DNA of 64,000 bases. It comes from Dryocosmus kuriphilus. Taxonomy: Eukaryota > Arthropoda > Insecta > Hymenoptera > Cynipidae. The stretch is taken from contig CM076193.1 of NCBI GenBank assembly GCA_038277395.1, forward strand, positions 82,351,583 through 82,415,582. Reading direction: 5' to 3'. Each line of letters opens with the position of its first letter. Position 1 is the stretch's first letter. The position numbers and the translations under genes are program-made. Positions 46,410 through 57,136 of the stretch are shown here, piece after piece. The notes below the pieces were generated by a model. The model was not told the origin of the DNA and did not search any database. It worked only from the letters and a program-made list of their open reading frames with translations.

Positions 46410-47165
46410 TTACGAGTTTTTGCTCCTGTGGAGAAGATGCGCGATTCTTAAATTTTTCTTTACTTTTTCTACTCTATTTGATTCGAAATGGTGGTTTTCT
46501 AAATCCTGATTATTCGAGGATTCTTCCAATTCTGATTCCAAAAATTCTTCTCCCGGGAGTGGATACACATCAAATGGGATTATTTCTTGCGGTGTGAGTA
46601 CCATTTTAATCTCTCTATCTGTGGTGTTTATTGAGTAAACTCTGCAGATTCCTTTGTGATTAGTGACTGCTGCCTCGCCCAGATATAGACCTTCAGGTGT
46701 TTTTATTCTAGGTAGATAACCTTCTTTTAAGTCCTGATTAATCACTTCTATTGACACCGGTTGCCTTGATCTAGCTTGTATTTTTAATATCCGAGCAAAA
46801 GGTTTTATCTCAGGGGTAAGCATCTTTCTTGCTGCCAGTGATTCTTTATCTACAAACGAAATTGGCTGTGCGGGATTTGTTGAAGTTACAAGAGTATTAT
46901 GCCAGAATGACATCTCTACTTTCTCTTGTCTAAGAAATCCCCGGCCTAAAATGACATCTGAGGTGATTGGAAAATTGCTTCCTACAATATGAAATACAAC
47001 AGGTATTTCTAAAATTTGAAATTTTACCGTGCCATACGTGTTGACCAATCCGGGAGTGATTCCAGCTATTTCTATAACATCGTCTCCTTCGAGTTTTACC
47101 TCGTTTTGTATTTTACGTAATTTAATCAAGTTCAGATCAGAACCAGGATCAACTAAAAGATAAGC
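46410..47165 (-). pseudogene. Element B pol: aspartic protease and linker, active site altered
   Basis: The protease motif reads LLVDPGSDLN, so the usual Asp-Ser/Thr-Gly is Asp-Pro-Gly (Pro codon 47,145-47,147), and a TAA stands a few codons upstream. ILGRGFLRQE is the second protease motif. The remainder (GITPGLVNTYGTV, KARSRQPVSIEV-type and GLYLGEAAV residues) corresponds to the protease-to-RT linker of Element A. As it stands the protease is probably inactive. Confidence 0.85.
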
Positions 47166-47415
47166 TTTTTAGTCGATGAATTCTGATGCTCTCACTTCAA
47201 TTACAGGGGAGTCTGATCCTCGATATCCTGTTCGTAGGATTTTTCTAAATTCTTTAAGAACTGTATCGTCTTTTGACGCTCGTCGGGAATAGGGCTCGGA
47301 GCCGCGTCCTGGTGACGAGCCTGGCTGTAGTTTAAATGTCCGGGTCCTGGAGAGTTGCTTCTGGAATTCGTCCCTTTTTCCTTCTTTCCGTGTCCATTTG
47401 TGTATCCACCTGTTT

Positions 47416-48493
47416 TTATTGCTTGCTGCGAATGGTCACAGGAACCTGGTAAACTAGGCTTGGAACAGACACTGTATATTGAGATGGAACGGTTGAAGTG
47501 AATTGTGAGTTCGGCTCTTGAGCAAACTGCTGAGCGAATTGTTGAGTCATCTGTTGAGGAATTTGCTGAGCGAAATCTTGAGCAAATTGTTTAGCGAACT
47601 GCTGAGCGAATTGTTGAATATATTGCTGTTGGGATTGGTGTGAATAATTTGTTTGAGTAACGAATGGAGCCGTCGATTCTGATTGCGAATCTTTTGATGG
47701 ATAGACCAAGATTCCTTTCCTTCCTTCAACTTGTTTATGATGATAATTGGCTGAGCCTGAAGCTTCGTTTACGTCTTTTCCCTTTTCAGAAACGTAGTAC
47801 GTGGTTGCAGTCAATCTTTCAGTTGCATTTTTACGCTCTTCAATATACAGGGCATGATCAAATGCCTCAGATAGTGTTGCCGGATTTCGGGTATCAACAA
47901 AGGTTGATATTTCATCTGGTAGACCTCTTATAAATGCTTTTCGAGCGCATGTGACAATTGGCTTCATCATGGTTTCGCTTTCTCCTGCTGTGGGGAACTT
48001 TTCCTGTATAGAATGCCTGGCGCCGCTTATTAAACTCAATAGTCTATCATAGTAGTCACTTATATCTTCCTTGCTTTTCATTCTTAGATTAATAATTGCT
48101 TCAAAATACCATTGATGGTCCCTCTTCTGAGCAAAACGCTTTTTTAAATGAGCCAACAGTTCATTGATATCTTCAAACTGCTTGTCTCTAACGCTCTCTC
48201 TCGCTCTTCCTTTTAATTTGCTTAAAATGATTTTGAGAAAAGCACCTTTCATGTTTGCGCTTACGAAGACTGAGCTATTGGCTACATCTTGTAGGAAAGT
48301 TCTCAAGGGAGGTTTCTTTTCCGTCGAAAGCGGGTATGTGTGTAGTGTGCTTTTCCAAGGTCATTGCTTCGGCTATGGACCTCATGGCTAAACTAGTGTC
48401 CAGATCTACAGCTGCCGTAACGTTTGCGGGAACACAGTGATAGTATCATAGATGTTCCGTCGATCAATGCTATCATCTCCTTCTGTTGCCATT
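47416..48493 (-). pseudogene. gag: Element B gag
   Basis: ATG at about 48,493. Single-base breaks near 48,437 and 48,306 separate the N-terminal segments from the main frame 48,306-47,416. Capsid motifs match Element A: IPAFDGKETSLENF, VFVSANMKGAFLK, ARESVRDK, ISDYYDRLLSLISGARH and AFIRGLPDE. The C-terminal part is a Gln-rich repeat (QQFAQQFAQ and similar, near 47,520-47,640) instead of the Pro/Tyr-rich tail of Element A. No zinc knuckle is seen. Confidence 0.88.
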
Positions 48494-48674
48494 TTTGTTT
48501 TTGTATGGAGCTTTAATTCAGGAGACCACTGATATTCAAATGCTCGGAAATATTAATAATATTCAAGAGCGATCACCCTGCAGTTTTTTTTTTTTTGGTT
48601 TTAGGGGAATCCTTTGTTTCTCTATTCTAAAAAAAAAATGCTTATTCCACCCCTGTCCTTAAACTGCAATACTC

Positions 48675-48905
48675 CTAATCGTCAAGTTCCTCTAACGAGG
48701 CTATTATGTCTTCAAGACTTTTAGATTTGACACCCGAGTTATCAGTGTCTGAAATTTGTATTTGAATTGCACGCGTGTTTGGTCCGATAGGTAGAAATCC
48801 TCCGTTCCTTATACAAAGATCCCGAGCGATGGCTCGCTCGAATCTCTGCCTCACTTTTTTACCTGCCCTATGTTTTCTTTTGTGTACACCTTTTTCTGGC
48901 TGCAT
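48675..48905 (-). CDS. ORF-B, small basic accessory protein of Element B (76 aa)
   Basis: An intact 76-codon frame with KRKHRAGKKVRQRFERAIAR near the N-terminus and a C-terminal SLEDIIASLEELDD. Element A encodes the counterpart at 7,508-7,765, in the same place between ORF-A and gag. Conservation is confined to the two ends; the middle varies in length and sequence. No known family recognised. The basic patch could bind RNA or act as a nuclear signal (inference). Confidence 0.75.
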   Translation of the reverse strand: MQPEKGVHKRKHRAGKKVRQRFERAIARDLCIRNGGFLPIGPNTRAIQIQISDTDNSGVKSKSLEDIIASLEELDD

Positions 48906-49280
48906 TTATTATCTCTCAATTAACTTTTTTTAAATTAAATAAGAACGAACTATTTATAGTAAGGAAGCTATTTTAGCTGCAAGAATTCTCTTTTTGACCC
49001 ATAGTCGTCATGAACCGAATATGAATCCACTAATTCTAAATTGTTGAGATTTTAAATTTTCTTGAGACCAACTTTCTTGAAGCCTTGAGATACTCCACTC
49101 TACTTAGTTAAGCTACATATTTACTCAACACGCAATCGTGTACAATAATAAAAAGAACAACTTACCTCAAATTTTGGTATTTTGAGATTATATTGTAACT
49201 AATTTGAATTCGGCCCGTAAACGTCGTGGCCAGAATTCGCTTCAATTTATTTTTATTATTGGATCACTTTTTGAGGTTTT

Positions 49281-49862
49281 CTAGTTTGGATTATTTGTGA
49301 TATCCGAAATCACTTCTATTTCAGAATCATAATCTGATTCTTCGTTCCAATTTTGACCTAGTAAAATTTCATTGACAACTGTGTCAGCATCTGACTCCTC
49401 GTGATTAGCACGTATTGCTAACTCAGCTCTGTGCGAGTGGAGAGAGTTATTTGGTTGATTAGAATAATTTTCTTCCCTATAGGCTCTACGTTTTTGTTCT
49501 AAAGCCTCTTCGATGTTGGGTTCAATTGTTATGAATTCCGCGATAAGAAGAACATCTTCTTCAGGATTGTTTGTTGGGAATCGAAGGTTTCGAACTTTTT
49601 TTCTGATTATTGGTTGGACCTCCAGAACAGGGCAAACTCTTTTAATTGGATAAACTAAACTCCTATATAATTTCGATTTGACAGAAACGTCTTGTATTTT
49701 TACTTGCTTTTTACCACCCCGTTTTCCACGCTTTCTCTTTTGTGAACCGTGAGTTTCAGAGAATGTTTGGTTAGATATAAGGATGGAAAAGATTTTAGAC
49801 GCTGCTAGGGATGCTATGCCCAGCGCGAAAGAATCGCAAAAAAAATTTCTGAATTGAAATTT
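49281..49862 (-). CDS. ORF-A candidate of Element B, start codon apparently lost
   Basis: An open frame of 194 codons between stops, ending TAG at 49,281-49,283. It contains no ATG at a suitable place; ATA at 49,815-49,817 stands where a Met start would give 178 residues. The N-terminal part has a hydrophobic stretch (SLAASKIFSILIS), then KRKRGKRGGKK, LYRSLVYPI, VLEVQP, and finally an acidic C-terminus (SDYDSEIEVISD). This layout resembles ORF-A of Element A (8,205-8,645) in place and order, with weak residue similarity. The first exon could also lie upstream. Function unknown. Confidence 0.5.
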   Translation of the reverse strand, partial: KFQFRNFFCDSFALGIASLAASKIFSILISNQTFSETHGSQKRKRGKRGGKKQVKIQDVSVKSKLYRSLVYPIKRVCPVLEVQPIIRKKVRNLRFPTNNPEEDVLLIAEFITIEPNIEEALEQKRRAYREENYSNQPNNSLHSHRAELAIRANHEESDADTVVNEILLGQNWNEESDYDSEIEVISDITNNPN

Positions 49863-49865
49863 CTA

Positions 49866-50312
49866 TTCAGAAATTTGTCTCATTTCCTTTGTTAGGAAGA
49901 ATTATTATGCTCGGATGCTGCTAGGCTTTCACCGCGCACGCGACAGGCTTCAGTCTGCGCAAAAGAGCGACAGGTTTATCTTTGATATTAAACCAGAGAA
50001 AAACCCTTGTATCTAATAACTCTTTCAAGAGTGGGAATTCAAAAATGCATCAATAAGTTTTAAAAGAAATCACTAAATGATTCTATCGCATATTCGGAGC
50101 AGAAGTTTTAGAATCTTTAGCCAGAGAAAACTAACTAGAGAGTCACTAATTTCTTTTATCACTTATAGGGATCAAGGAATAATATATATATATATATTTA
50201 TATTAAATGACAGATTTCAAGATTCACAAAAAGTAGCTCAAGAACTTTCGGTCATTTTTATCTGTCAACATGCACAAAAAAAATTGTATCACTTTTGAAT
50301 TATGAAATTCAA
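49866..50312. other. Leader of Element B
   Basis: About 450 bp between the primer-binding site and ORF-A, with an AT dinucleotide run near 50,182-50,200. The 302-bp tandem repeats of Element A are absent here. Confidence 0.55.
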
Positions 50313-50331
50313 GATCTCACCGCTGCCACCA
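50313..50331 (-). other. Primer-binding site of Element B (tRNA-Leu)
   Basis: On the minus strand TGGTGGCAGCGGTGAGATC, complementary with one mismatch to the 3' end of insect tRNA-Leu(AAG) including its CCA tail. It starts 15 bases inside the 5' LTR. Confidence 0.8.
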
Positions 50332-50346
50332 TTCTGTTTTTTAAAT

Positions 50347-52727
50347 TGTTCCGACTTTTATAAATTGGATTTTTGGTAGCTTCCTTCTAGAGGACCAAAC
50401 TCACCGACCAAATTCAGTTTTTTACACTTTTAACCTTTCTTTTGTTCCTTTGATTACTGTTCAAGTTTTTTTTTATCTACATGTTTAATTTGTTTATTTA
50501 TGAGTTCTACTTTTGTACAAGTTTCCTCTTCCGCTCTATAACTTAATGTGGGATGTTAGGGATATTTAGATGAAAATCATTCTAATCAATCAAATCGAAT
50601 ATACATAAAACAGGCATGTTTATTATGGCACAGATAAACTCTTATAATTTAACGATACTACATTACCAGTTTTGTTTTACGTTGCTGTCCTTAATTTTCT
50701 ACTATATTCTACCATCCTCGATAGATGAGGAAAAGAAAGAAAACGAAGAGAGGTATCTCAGATCTATCCTTCTCTATTTCATTCGTCGAAGATGGGCACA
50801 TTTACTTTTCCTAGCCAGATTACTCTGACTATTCTTGTCTTTACGCGTTTCCGCGTACGCACATCGTTTAACCTTCAATAGTGTAAACTCACAAAAGTTC
50901 TTAGTGGGCTATGAACCTAAATTTCTGGGGATACTTTTAAATCCTCCAACAATTTACTAATTGTCTTTTGTGAATTTTCCTATGGCGAATTTTGTTCAAC
51001 AATTGCTTTATTTCCGTTTTAAGATTCGGAATTAAAGCAATTATCTAGCGATTCCTCGCGCTACTCCTTGAACTTCACTTCCTCTTAACTCACTTCCTTT
51101 AACTAAATCACTTCCTCTTAAATCACTTCACCTATTATTTTTTTAAGTCTGCGTACTACACCGATAGTAATGCGGGATTTCGCAGACTCCTTGTCGTGAA
51201 TTCTCTACCACGTTAGAAACACGTACTCGGACGTGCTCACGGCTAATTTCAACATTATTTTGAAGTTTACTTTGAAAAAAAAAATTCCTTGGCAGAGCTA
51301 CCGTTGCCCCTGATATTGAATTCCGAGAGCTAACCCCTTGAGGTGGGAATTTTTCAAGCGGTTTTACGTCCGACCCACCAAACGAATTGGAAAACAAGAG
51401 AAATCCCGCGTACTTATTGTTCTTGCTGAAGTTCTGATGTAACTCAAGTGGCGCCTCAGGACCGCGGACGGGTGCCGTTGATCGCGGATCACTTAGAGAA
51501 GAGGTTCTCCTCGGTACGAGAATCTCTTTCGACTACCCTGAGTTCAATTTACTCATCACGATTGTCAGGTCGGTTTTGGTTATTGGGTGGGGTGATTTTG
51601 CTTAGTAATAATTTCGAAAGTAGAGCGACCGCAGGGACCTTATTGGGAAATAAAGTCGAATTGCTGATTTGTGACAATTTTTATTGCAAAATGGTCGCTC
51701 TGTGCCTATGTAGGAATATTAAGAGTTTTGTTTAGCATGAGGCATTCCTCAGCATGTGTTAATCATTTGCCAGCGATGTGTGAGAGAACCCGGTAAGAAG
51801 GCTTGTATTAATAAGTATTGGAAATGTTACTCCATTAAATGGCGACGTGATAATTATTGAATTCTTTTGGATCCCTTTTTTGTCCACGCGTTCTTAATCT
51901 CCCCAGCGAAAGAGGTTATATCTTGAAATGAATCCCTCATTATACCTGTTAGCCACGCTGCTAGCGCCAATATTTTTGTGAGTACCTTTTAATACTCTCA
52001 AAGCGTTTGTGAATGTGAGATATCTAATACCCTTTAATTTCCCGACGCTTTAGTTTTCTATTTCATCAAAACGAATTCCTTTAAATGAAAATACCTATAC
52101 TATTTAATAGCAAGAGGACAAAAAGGGGTTCCAAAGGAATTCAATAATTATCATACTACCATTGGAGGGAGTAACTTTCCGAATACTTATTAATGCAAAC
52201 CTTCTTACCGGGAATTTTAGTTCTGAAATCCTGTTGGGCAATCTGGAATTCCTCGTAGTGGTCTATTTTAATTAAGACTCACAATATTTGCCAATCTCTT
52301 GCCAGAAAGGTGTAAAAGGATTTGTTTAATTCCGAAATGCTGTTAGGCAATTTCGAAATCCTACATAGTGTTGAAATTATTTTACTGGTGGCTCTTTTGG
52401 AATGTGGACCCCTTCCTGACCGTGATGTGCACATTAAACATTCTTCTGCATCTTTATTTCTTAAGATTCTGTCCCTAATTTAAATTTATTTTGATATTGA
52501 CAGTGAGCACGTGTATTTTGCAAGTGAAGAGGATTTAAGCTAGTGTGAGTGTGCGACCCGGGTCCTGACTTATTATGTATGCAAGCGCAGCATGTTCGTA
52601 ACTTGCTTCGCGACCCCCTTCGTTCTTACCTCTCTTTTTTCTCATTTCTCAATATTTATGATTCTAAATAAAGTTTTCTTTAAATTATCTCTTGATTTTT
52701 TCAAAATTTAAACGGCCCCATCAAAAT
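50347..52727 (-). repeat. 5' LTR of Element B, with insertion, outer end truncated
   Basis: Matches 36,264-38,224. Compared with it, about 5 bp are missing after TGTT at the inner end, a 424-bp element is inserted at 51,789, and the last ~28 bp at the outer end are absent, after which LINE sequence follows. Differences elsewhere are few. Confidence 0.94.
51789..52212. mobile_element. 424-bp inverted-repeat element in the 5' LTR of Element B
   Basis: Starts CCCGGTAAGAAGGCTTG and ends CTTCTTACCGGG; the inverted repeats extend about 100 bp inwards, including TAATTATTGAATTC. The other LTR shows the empty site GAGAGAATTTTAG, giving a target duplication of AA at most. No ORF. A non-autonomous DNA transposon. 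Confidence 0.92.
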
Positions 52728-53066
52728 AAAGAGAATAGGGAGGAGGGATTGGGCAGAAGATTTGTTGTCAGTGAAACTATGTAGTGAGGAAGAAAAGTAT
52801 GAAGTAATGGGGAAGAAAAAGGCGCTAAAAGGAAGAAAAGAGAGAATAGGGGAAGACTTGAATGGATGGAGAGAAAAAGAAAGTGGAAAATAGAACGCAG
52901 GGCGTGGGCAGAGAGGAACAAAGCAGGAAGGGTAAGAACTGGAAAAGATAGGATGTGTGTAAATGGAGAGGTATGAATATGGGACGAGGGAGTAGATGAT
53001 CTGAGAGAAGTCAGGAAAAGGTCAGAGAAAGAAAGGAGAAACGACGAAAATAGTGAGGATATAAGT

Positions 53067-53097
<31 letters not shown>

Positions 53098-53157
53098 TAC
53101 ACAAAGAAAAAAGAATTGAAAGGAAGAAATAAAGTAGGGAAGGACAGAAAGAGAGAA

Positions 53158-53720
53158 GTGAAGGTAGTGTTTTGGAACATGTCAGGATTAAAGAACAAGG
53201 ATACATGATTCTGGAAAGAAGTACAAAAGTGGGAAGTGATAATGATGAGTGAAACGTGGATGGATGAGAAGGATTGGAAGCGCCTGAAACGAAGTTTACC
53301 GAGAAGCTATGTATGGAACATGCAAGGAGCAAGGAAGGATGGAATAAGATAAGGAGATGGCCAGAGCAAAAGGAGGGGGACTTGTTGTTAATAGGAGGGC
53401 ATCTCAATGCATGGACTGGTAAACAAGGGGGAGAGATGTGGGACGAAGAGAACGAGATCTTTATGAGAAACTCGAAGCACAGGGAAATGGATCGAGAGGG
53501 GAGAATGCTTCTAGACCTGATAGGAGAAGCCGGGTGGTTCATTTGTAATGGCAATACAACGGGGGATGAAGAAGGAAAGGTGACGTTTATAGGTAAAGGA
53601 GACACGGTGATTGATTACATCCTAGCAGAAGAAAGCATCAGGAAGTTGCTGATTAGAATGGAAGTGGGAAATGAAAGAAGGTCAAAGCACTTTCCAGTGA
53701 TAGCTACATTGAGAGGTTGA
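53158..53720 (+). pseudogene. LINE APE-type endonuclease, inactive
   Basis: Starts with VVFWNMSGLKNKD and MMSETWMDE, the WN and (Q/S)E motifs of LINE endonucleases. A stop and a frameshift lie near 53,205 and 53,290. The distal part has LLIGGHLNAWTG, where the usual GGDFNA Asp is His, then DTVIDYI and SKHFPV, where the usual Asp of SDHFPV is Lys. Two catalytic residues are therefore replaced. Confidence 0.85.
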
Positions 53721-54301
53721 AGACCAAAACGCGGTAGAAAGAACGCGGGAGAAGATGGGGAAGTAAAATTGGAGATGGGGGAAGATAAGTTAAGGGAATT
53801 TAAAGAAAAAATGGAAAACGAGGATTGGGGAAGAATGGAAGAGGAAGGAATAGATATGATGATAGAAAAACTTAAAGAGAGGAATGATCAGATAAGGGAT
53901 GATGTAAGACCGATAAACGAAGGAGAGACAGGTAAGAGAGGATGATGGGATGCGGAGTACAGAGAGAGTAAAGCAAATATTAAAGAATGCCTAAGAAAAT
54001 GGAGGAGTGGAGAAATGGAGAAAGGAAACTACAACAGAAGGAAAAGAGAGCACGAAAAAATGTTGAGCGAAAAGAAGCAAAAGGAAGAAGAAAGGTACGT
54101 GGAAGAGGTTAAGAAAGCGGTAAAGGAAGGGAGAGGATGGGAGGTGATAAATAGGAAAAGAGGGGGAAGGAAGTGTATAAACGAGGAGATAGGGATAAAA
54201 GAATGGGCGGAATACTTTATGGGATTGCTAGGAGGCGTGAGAAATAGGTTGAGGGGATAAGGGAGAAAGGTAGTTGTAGGGAAGAGGAAAGAGGAAATGA
54301 G

Positions 54302-55205
54302 ATGAGAAGGGAGGAGATAAATGAACCAATCTCAAGGTTGAAAGGAAACAAGGCAACAGGGGAAGATGGCATCGAGAACGAAGCACTGAAATATGGTGCG
54401 GAAAGGGTGAGAGAAGAGATGTGGAGGTTTTGTAATAAGGTATGGAAAGGAGAAGGATGGGCGGATGAGTGGAGGACTGGCTTGGTAGTACAATTGATTA
54501 AGAAAGAAGAGGGAAAAAATGTGCAGGACTATAGAGGTATCACACTCATGTCAATGGGGTACAAAGTTTACGCAGAAGTGCTCAGGAAAAGATTCGAAAG
54601 ACAGGTGGAAGAGAGGAGGAGCATACCGCACAACCAAACAGGTTTTAGGAAAGGGATGGGAACAATAGACAACATTTGCGTGCTCAACTATTTAGTCAAT
54701 AGAAACTTGGATCAGAAGAAAGGAAAACTGGTCGCTCTTTTTGTTGATTTGAAAGCGGCTTTTGACTCGGTTAACAGAAGGTTGCTCTGGAAGGCATTGA
54801 AAGAGAGAGGAATAGAAAGAACGTCTGGTACAGAGGATAAAGGAGATACTTGTAGAAACTAGGATGGGGGTAAGAATAGGAAAAAAGAAAGGAGAGTAGT
54901 TTTGGACGGAAAGGGGTTTGAGGCAGGGATGTCCGCTGAGTCCATTACTGTTTAGTATTCTACTAGCAGACTTAGAGGAGAAATTGTCGAGAAAAGGTAA
55001 AGGGGGTACGAAATTGGCAAATAGCAAGCTACATTCGCTAGCATGCGCCGATTATATAGTGTTAGTTGCGGATGATGAAAGAGGGGTGAGTTTAATGATG
55101 AGAGTACTTGAAGAGGTGGTAGAAAAGAAGTATTTAACCGTGAATGTGTGTAAAACGAAAATGATGTGTTCCAGAAAAAGAAAATGTAGAATAAAGTATC
55201 AATAG
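54302..55205 (+). pseudogene. LINE reverse transcriptase, inactive
   Basis: The frame 54,302-54,862 has NKATGEDGIENEALK, YRGITLMSMGYKVYAEVL, HNQTGFRKGMGT and VALFVDLKAAFDSV (first catalytic Asp). After frameshifts near 54,840-54,915 come RQGCPLSPLLFSILLADLEE and ACADYIVLVAD; the second position should read YADD, so one catalytic Asp is Tyr. The block order is that of APE-type LINE RTs. An N-terminal RT lead region with charged helices lies at about 53,760-54,260. Confidence 0.9.
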
Positions 55206-55223
55206 AAGATGAATGGCTAGGTA

Positions 55224-55487
55224 GTGGAGATGGCAGAAGAGTTCTGTTACCTAGGATTTTGGTTCGAACCGGGAGGAGGAAACGAGTTGCAGGTGAGAAA
55301 GGGATTGGAATGTGGGAGTAAGGTAATGGGCCAAGTGTGGGGCATAGGCAAGAGAAGGTTCAAGGATGATTGGAAAATGAAAGTATGGATGTTCAATGTA
55401 ATAGTGTGGTCAGTGATAAGTTATGGAACGGAAGTATGGGGATGGAAGGAATATAAGAGAGTGAAAGCATGCATGAGAGATTTCTGA
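55224..55487 (+). pseudogene. LINE RT C-terminal region
   Basis: YLGFWFEPGGGNELQVRKGL, followed by a helical stretch ending in VWSVISYGTEVWGWKEY, a typical thumb and C-terminal pattern of insect LINEs. Further fragments of the C-terminus continue in several frames to about 56,190, including charged helical sequence. Confidence 0.75.
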
Positions 55488-56434
55488 TATGGGTCATGGG
55501 GGTGGGGTGGAGCTGTCCAGGTTATATGTTTAGGGAAGAGGTAGGCCGAGAAAAAATGGTGGTAAGGCAGCTAACAAGGGCTTGCATTTTGAAGAAAAAC
55601 TAAGGAGTGGAGAAGGAAGTAAGATCGCACAAGCGTTTGGAAGGAAGATAGAAGAAAAGAGAGGAGGGCGAACATGGGACGGTCGAAATGGGAAGATGAA
55701 AGGTACGCAAGGAGGAGAGAATAGAGTGTGAATGTGGGGAGTAGAGACTGGCAAGTAATAGAGGACGATATTCTATCGAGACAGGGAGACGAAAGATGGA
55801 GAAAAATCTTGCAGTCGAGGTACAATAGCTCGTGCAGGATGTTCAAGTGGGAAAGAGAGCCAGAATATCTGAAAAAGCTAAGAAAGGAAAGTAAATGGAA
55901 TAGAATGATGATATTTAGAATGGAGAAGGGGTAAGAGCGTATAGGTACTGAATGAACGAGGAAAAGATTCGTTGTAGAGTATGTGGGTATGAGCAGAAAT
56001 CGTGGATGCATGTGTGAGAGAGGTGTACAGGAGATGAAGAAGAAGGGAAAGAGTGTGGAAGAGAGAGTGAAAGAGATTCTGAATGTGAATGGACAAGGAG
56101 AGGGATGGATGAAAAAGTTGGAAAAGTTGAGAGAAAGAGCAGGACCTCAGGATAGAGAAAAGGCAAAAATAATTCCTTTAAAGGGAAAATAAGTCAATAG
56201 AATCAGTAGAGTCGTGGATTTATGTACTATCAATAGAATGGCAGTGGTAAGAGGAAACGGAAGCCCAAGGTCTAGAATGGAAGCGCGTAGGTTAAGTTAG
56301 GGATTAAGAAAAATGGTATATAGGTTAAGATAGGAATAAGGAACTGCGTGTATAGGCGGAATAAACAATGTATGGTTACGTAAAGACTCTCAAACCCGTA
56401 AAAGGGAGAGAGTATCAATAAACAATTGTTTGGC

Positions 56435-56455
56435 ACTAAAAATATTGAGGACTTC
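56435..56455. repeat. 21-bp LINE target duplication, right
   Basis: Repeats 35,112-35,132 with one base different. Element C gag resumes here. Confidence 0.92.
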
Positions 56456-57085
56456 GACGGAGAAATCGGCACAAGTAAAGCGAAGGAGTGGATCCAAACA
56501 TTAGATTACACCGATGGCCGGACAGCTTTACCCTTGAAGAAGCTCGAACACACATGACCCTAGGAGCTCGAGACTGGTTTAAATTGCGCGCGCCTGATCT
56601 CAAAACTTGTAAAAGCTTTAGTGAAGCTTTTAATAAAACTTTTATTATTCCTGCAAGCACGACTCAAAAATGACGAAAAATGTCGGAAAGAGTCCAAGGA
56701 CAATAAGAGTCGTTGTCGACCTATTTCTACAATAAAAGAAAATTATGCAAAGACTTAGGGCTCGGCATACATGATATTAAAGAGCAAGTCCTAATTGGAC
56801 TTTGGTCTCGAGATCTATGTAACGCCATAGCATCCCGAACGCACGTCGGCGTAGATGCCTTAACATATGACATGCTGAAAAGCTCCGAAAAGTCAAGCAT
56901 CTGATGAAGTTAACACATATGTAGACAAACGTCCTCCTGTGAGAAATGCGGAAGTACAACTAAGTGTTATAGTTGCAACACGTACGGGCACATTTCGAGA
57001 AACTGTCCAGAAGAGAAGAAAGGAGAAAAGTGTTTAAATTGTGTCGAAAAGGGTCACACCCAATGACATTGTTTTAAGAAGAAAA
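56435..57085 (+). pseudogene. gag: Element C gag, C-terminal part with zinc knuckles
   Basis: It resumes in frame with TKNIEDFDGEIGTSKAKEW, the start of a capsid-like region, then shifts frame near 56,500 (FTLEEARTHMTLGARDWFKL, FSEAFNKTF) and again near 56,670-56,710 (LSTYFYNKRKLCKDLGLGI, IKEQVLIGL). Two CCHC zinc knuckles follow near 56,960-57,070: CYSCNTYGHISRNC and CLNCVEKGH..HC, the latter interrupted by a TGA. These are typical of Ty3/gypsy Gag. Confidence 0.85.
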
Positions 57086-57136
57086 CACGGATATAAAAAT
57101 CGAAATGAACCAACTTGTCTACAAAGATACTGTAAC

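Larger units (their letters stand above)
36264..52727 (-). mobile_element. Element B: errantivirus-like Ty3/gypsy endogenous retrovirus
   Basis: Complete layout with two ~2-kb LTRs, a tRNA-Leu-type PBS, ORF-A, ORF-B, gag, protease, RT, RNase H, linker, a cellular-type RNase H, acidic linker, integrase, env and a polypurine tract, all on the minus strand. It interrupts the LINE. The LTRs are nearly identical over long stretches, so the insertion is relatively young, yet every large frame has at least one break. No target duplication is found: the outer end of the right LTR lacks about 28 bp. Confidence 0.94.
52728..56434 (+). mobile_element. LINE, 3' part with endonuclease and RT
   Basis: Purine-rich continuation of the LINE after Element B, up to the right target duplication. 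It contains APE-type endonuclease and RT remnants. It ends without a poly-A tail, in CAATAAACAATTGTTTGGC. A run of 29 G lies at 53,069-53,097. Clade not determined; it is a non-LTR element of the APE-endonuclease group. Confidence 0.88.

Noticed and set aside
52721..53605. A 294-codon minus-strand frame rich in Ser, Pro and Phe
   Set aside because: It is the antisense of the purine-rich LINE; the composition keeps stops rare. The plus strand carries the endonuclease motifs.
55571..56166. Minus-strand Ser/Leu/His-rich frames
   Set aside because: Antisense of the purine-rich LINE C-terminal region.
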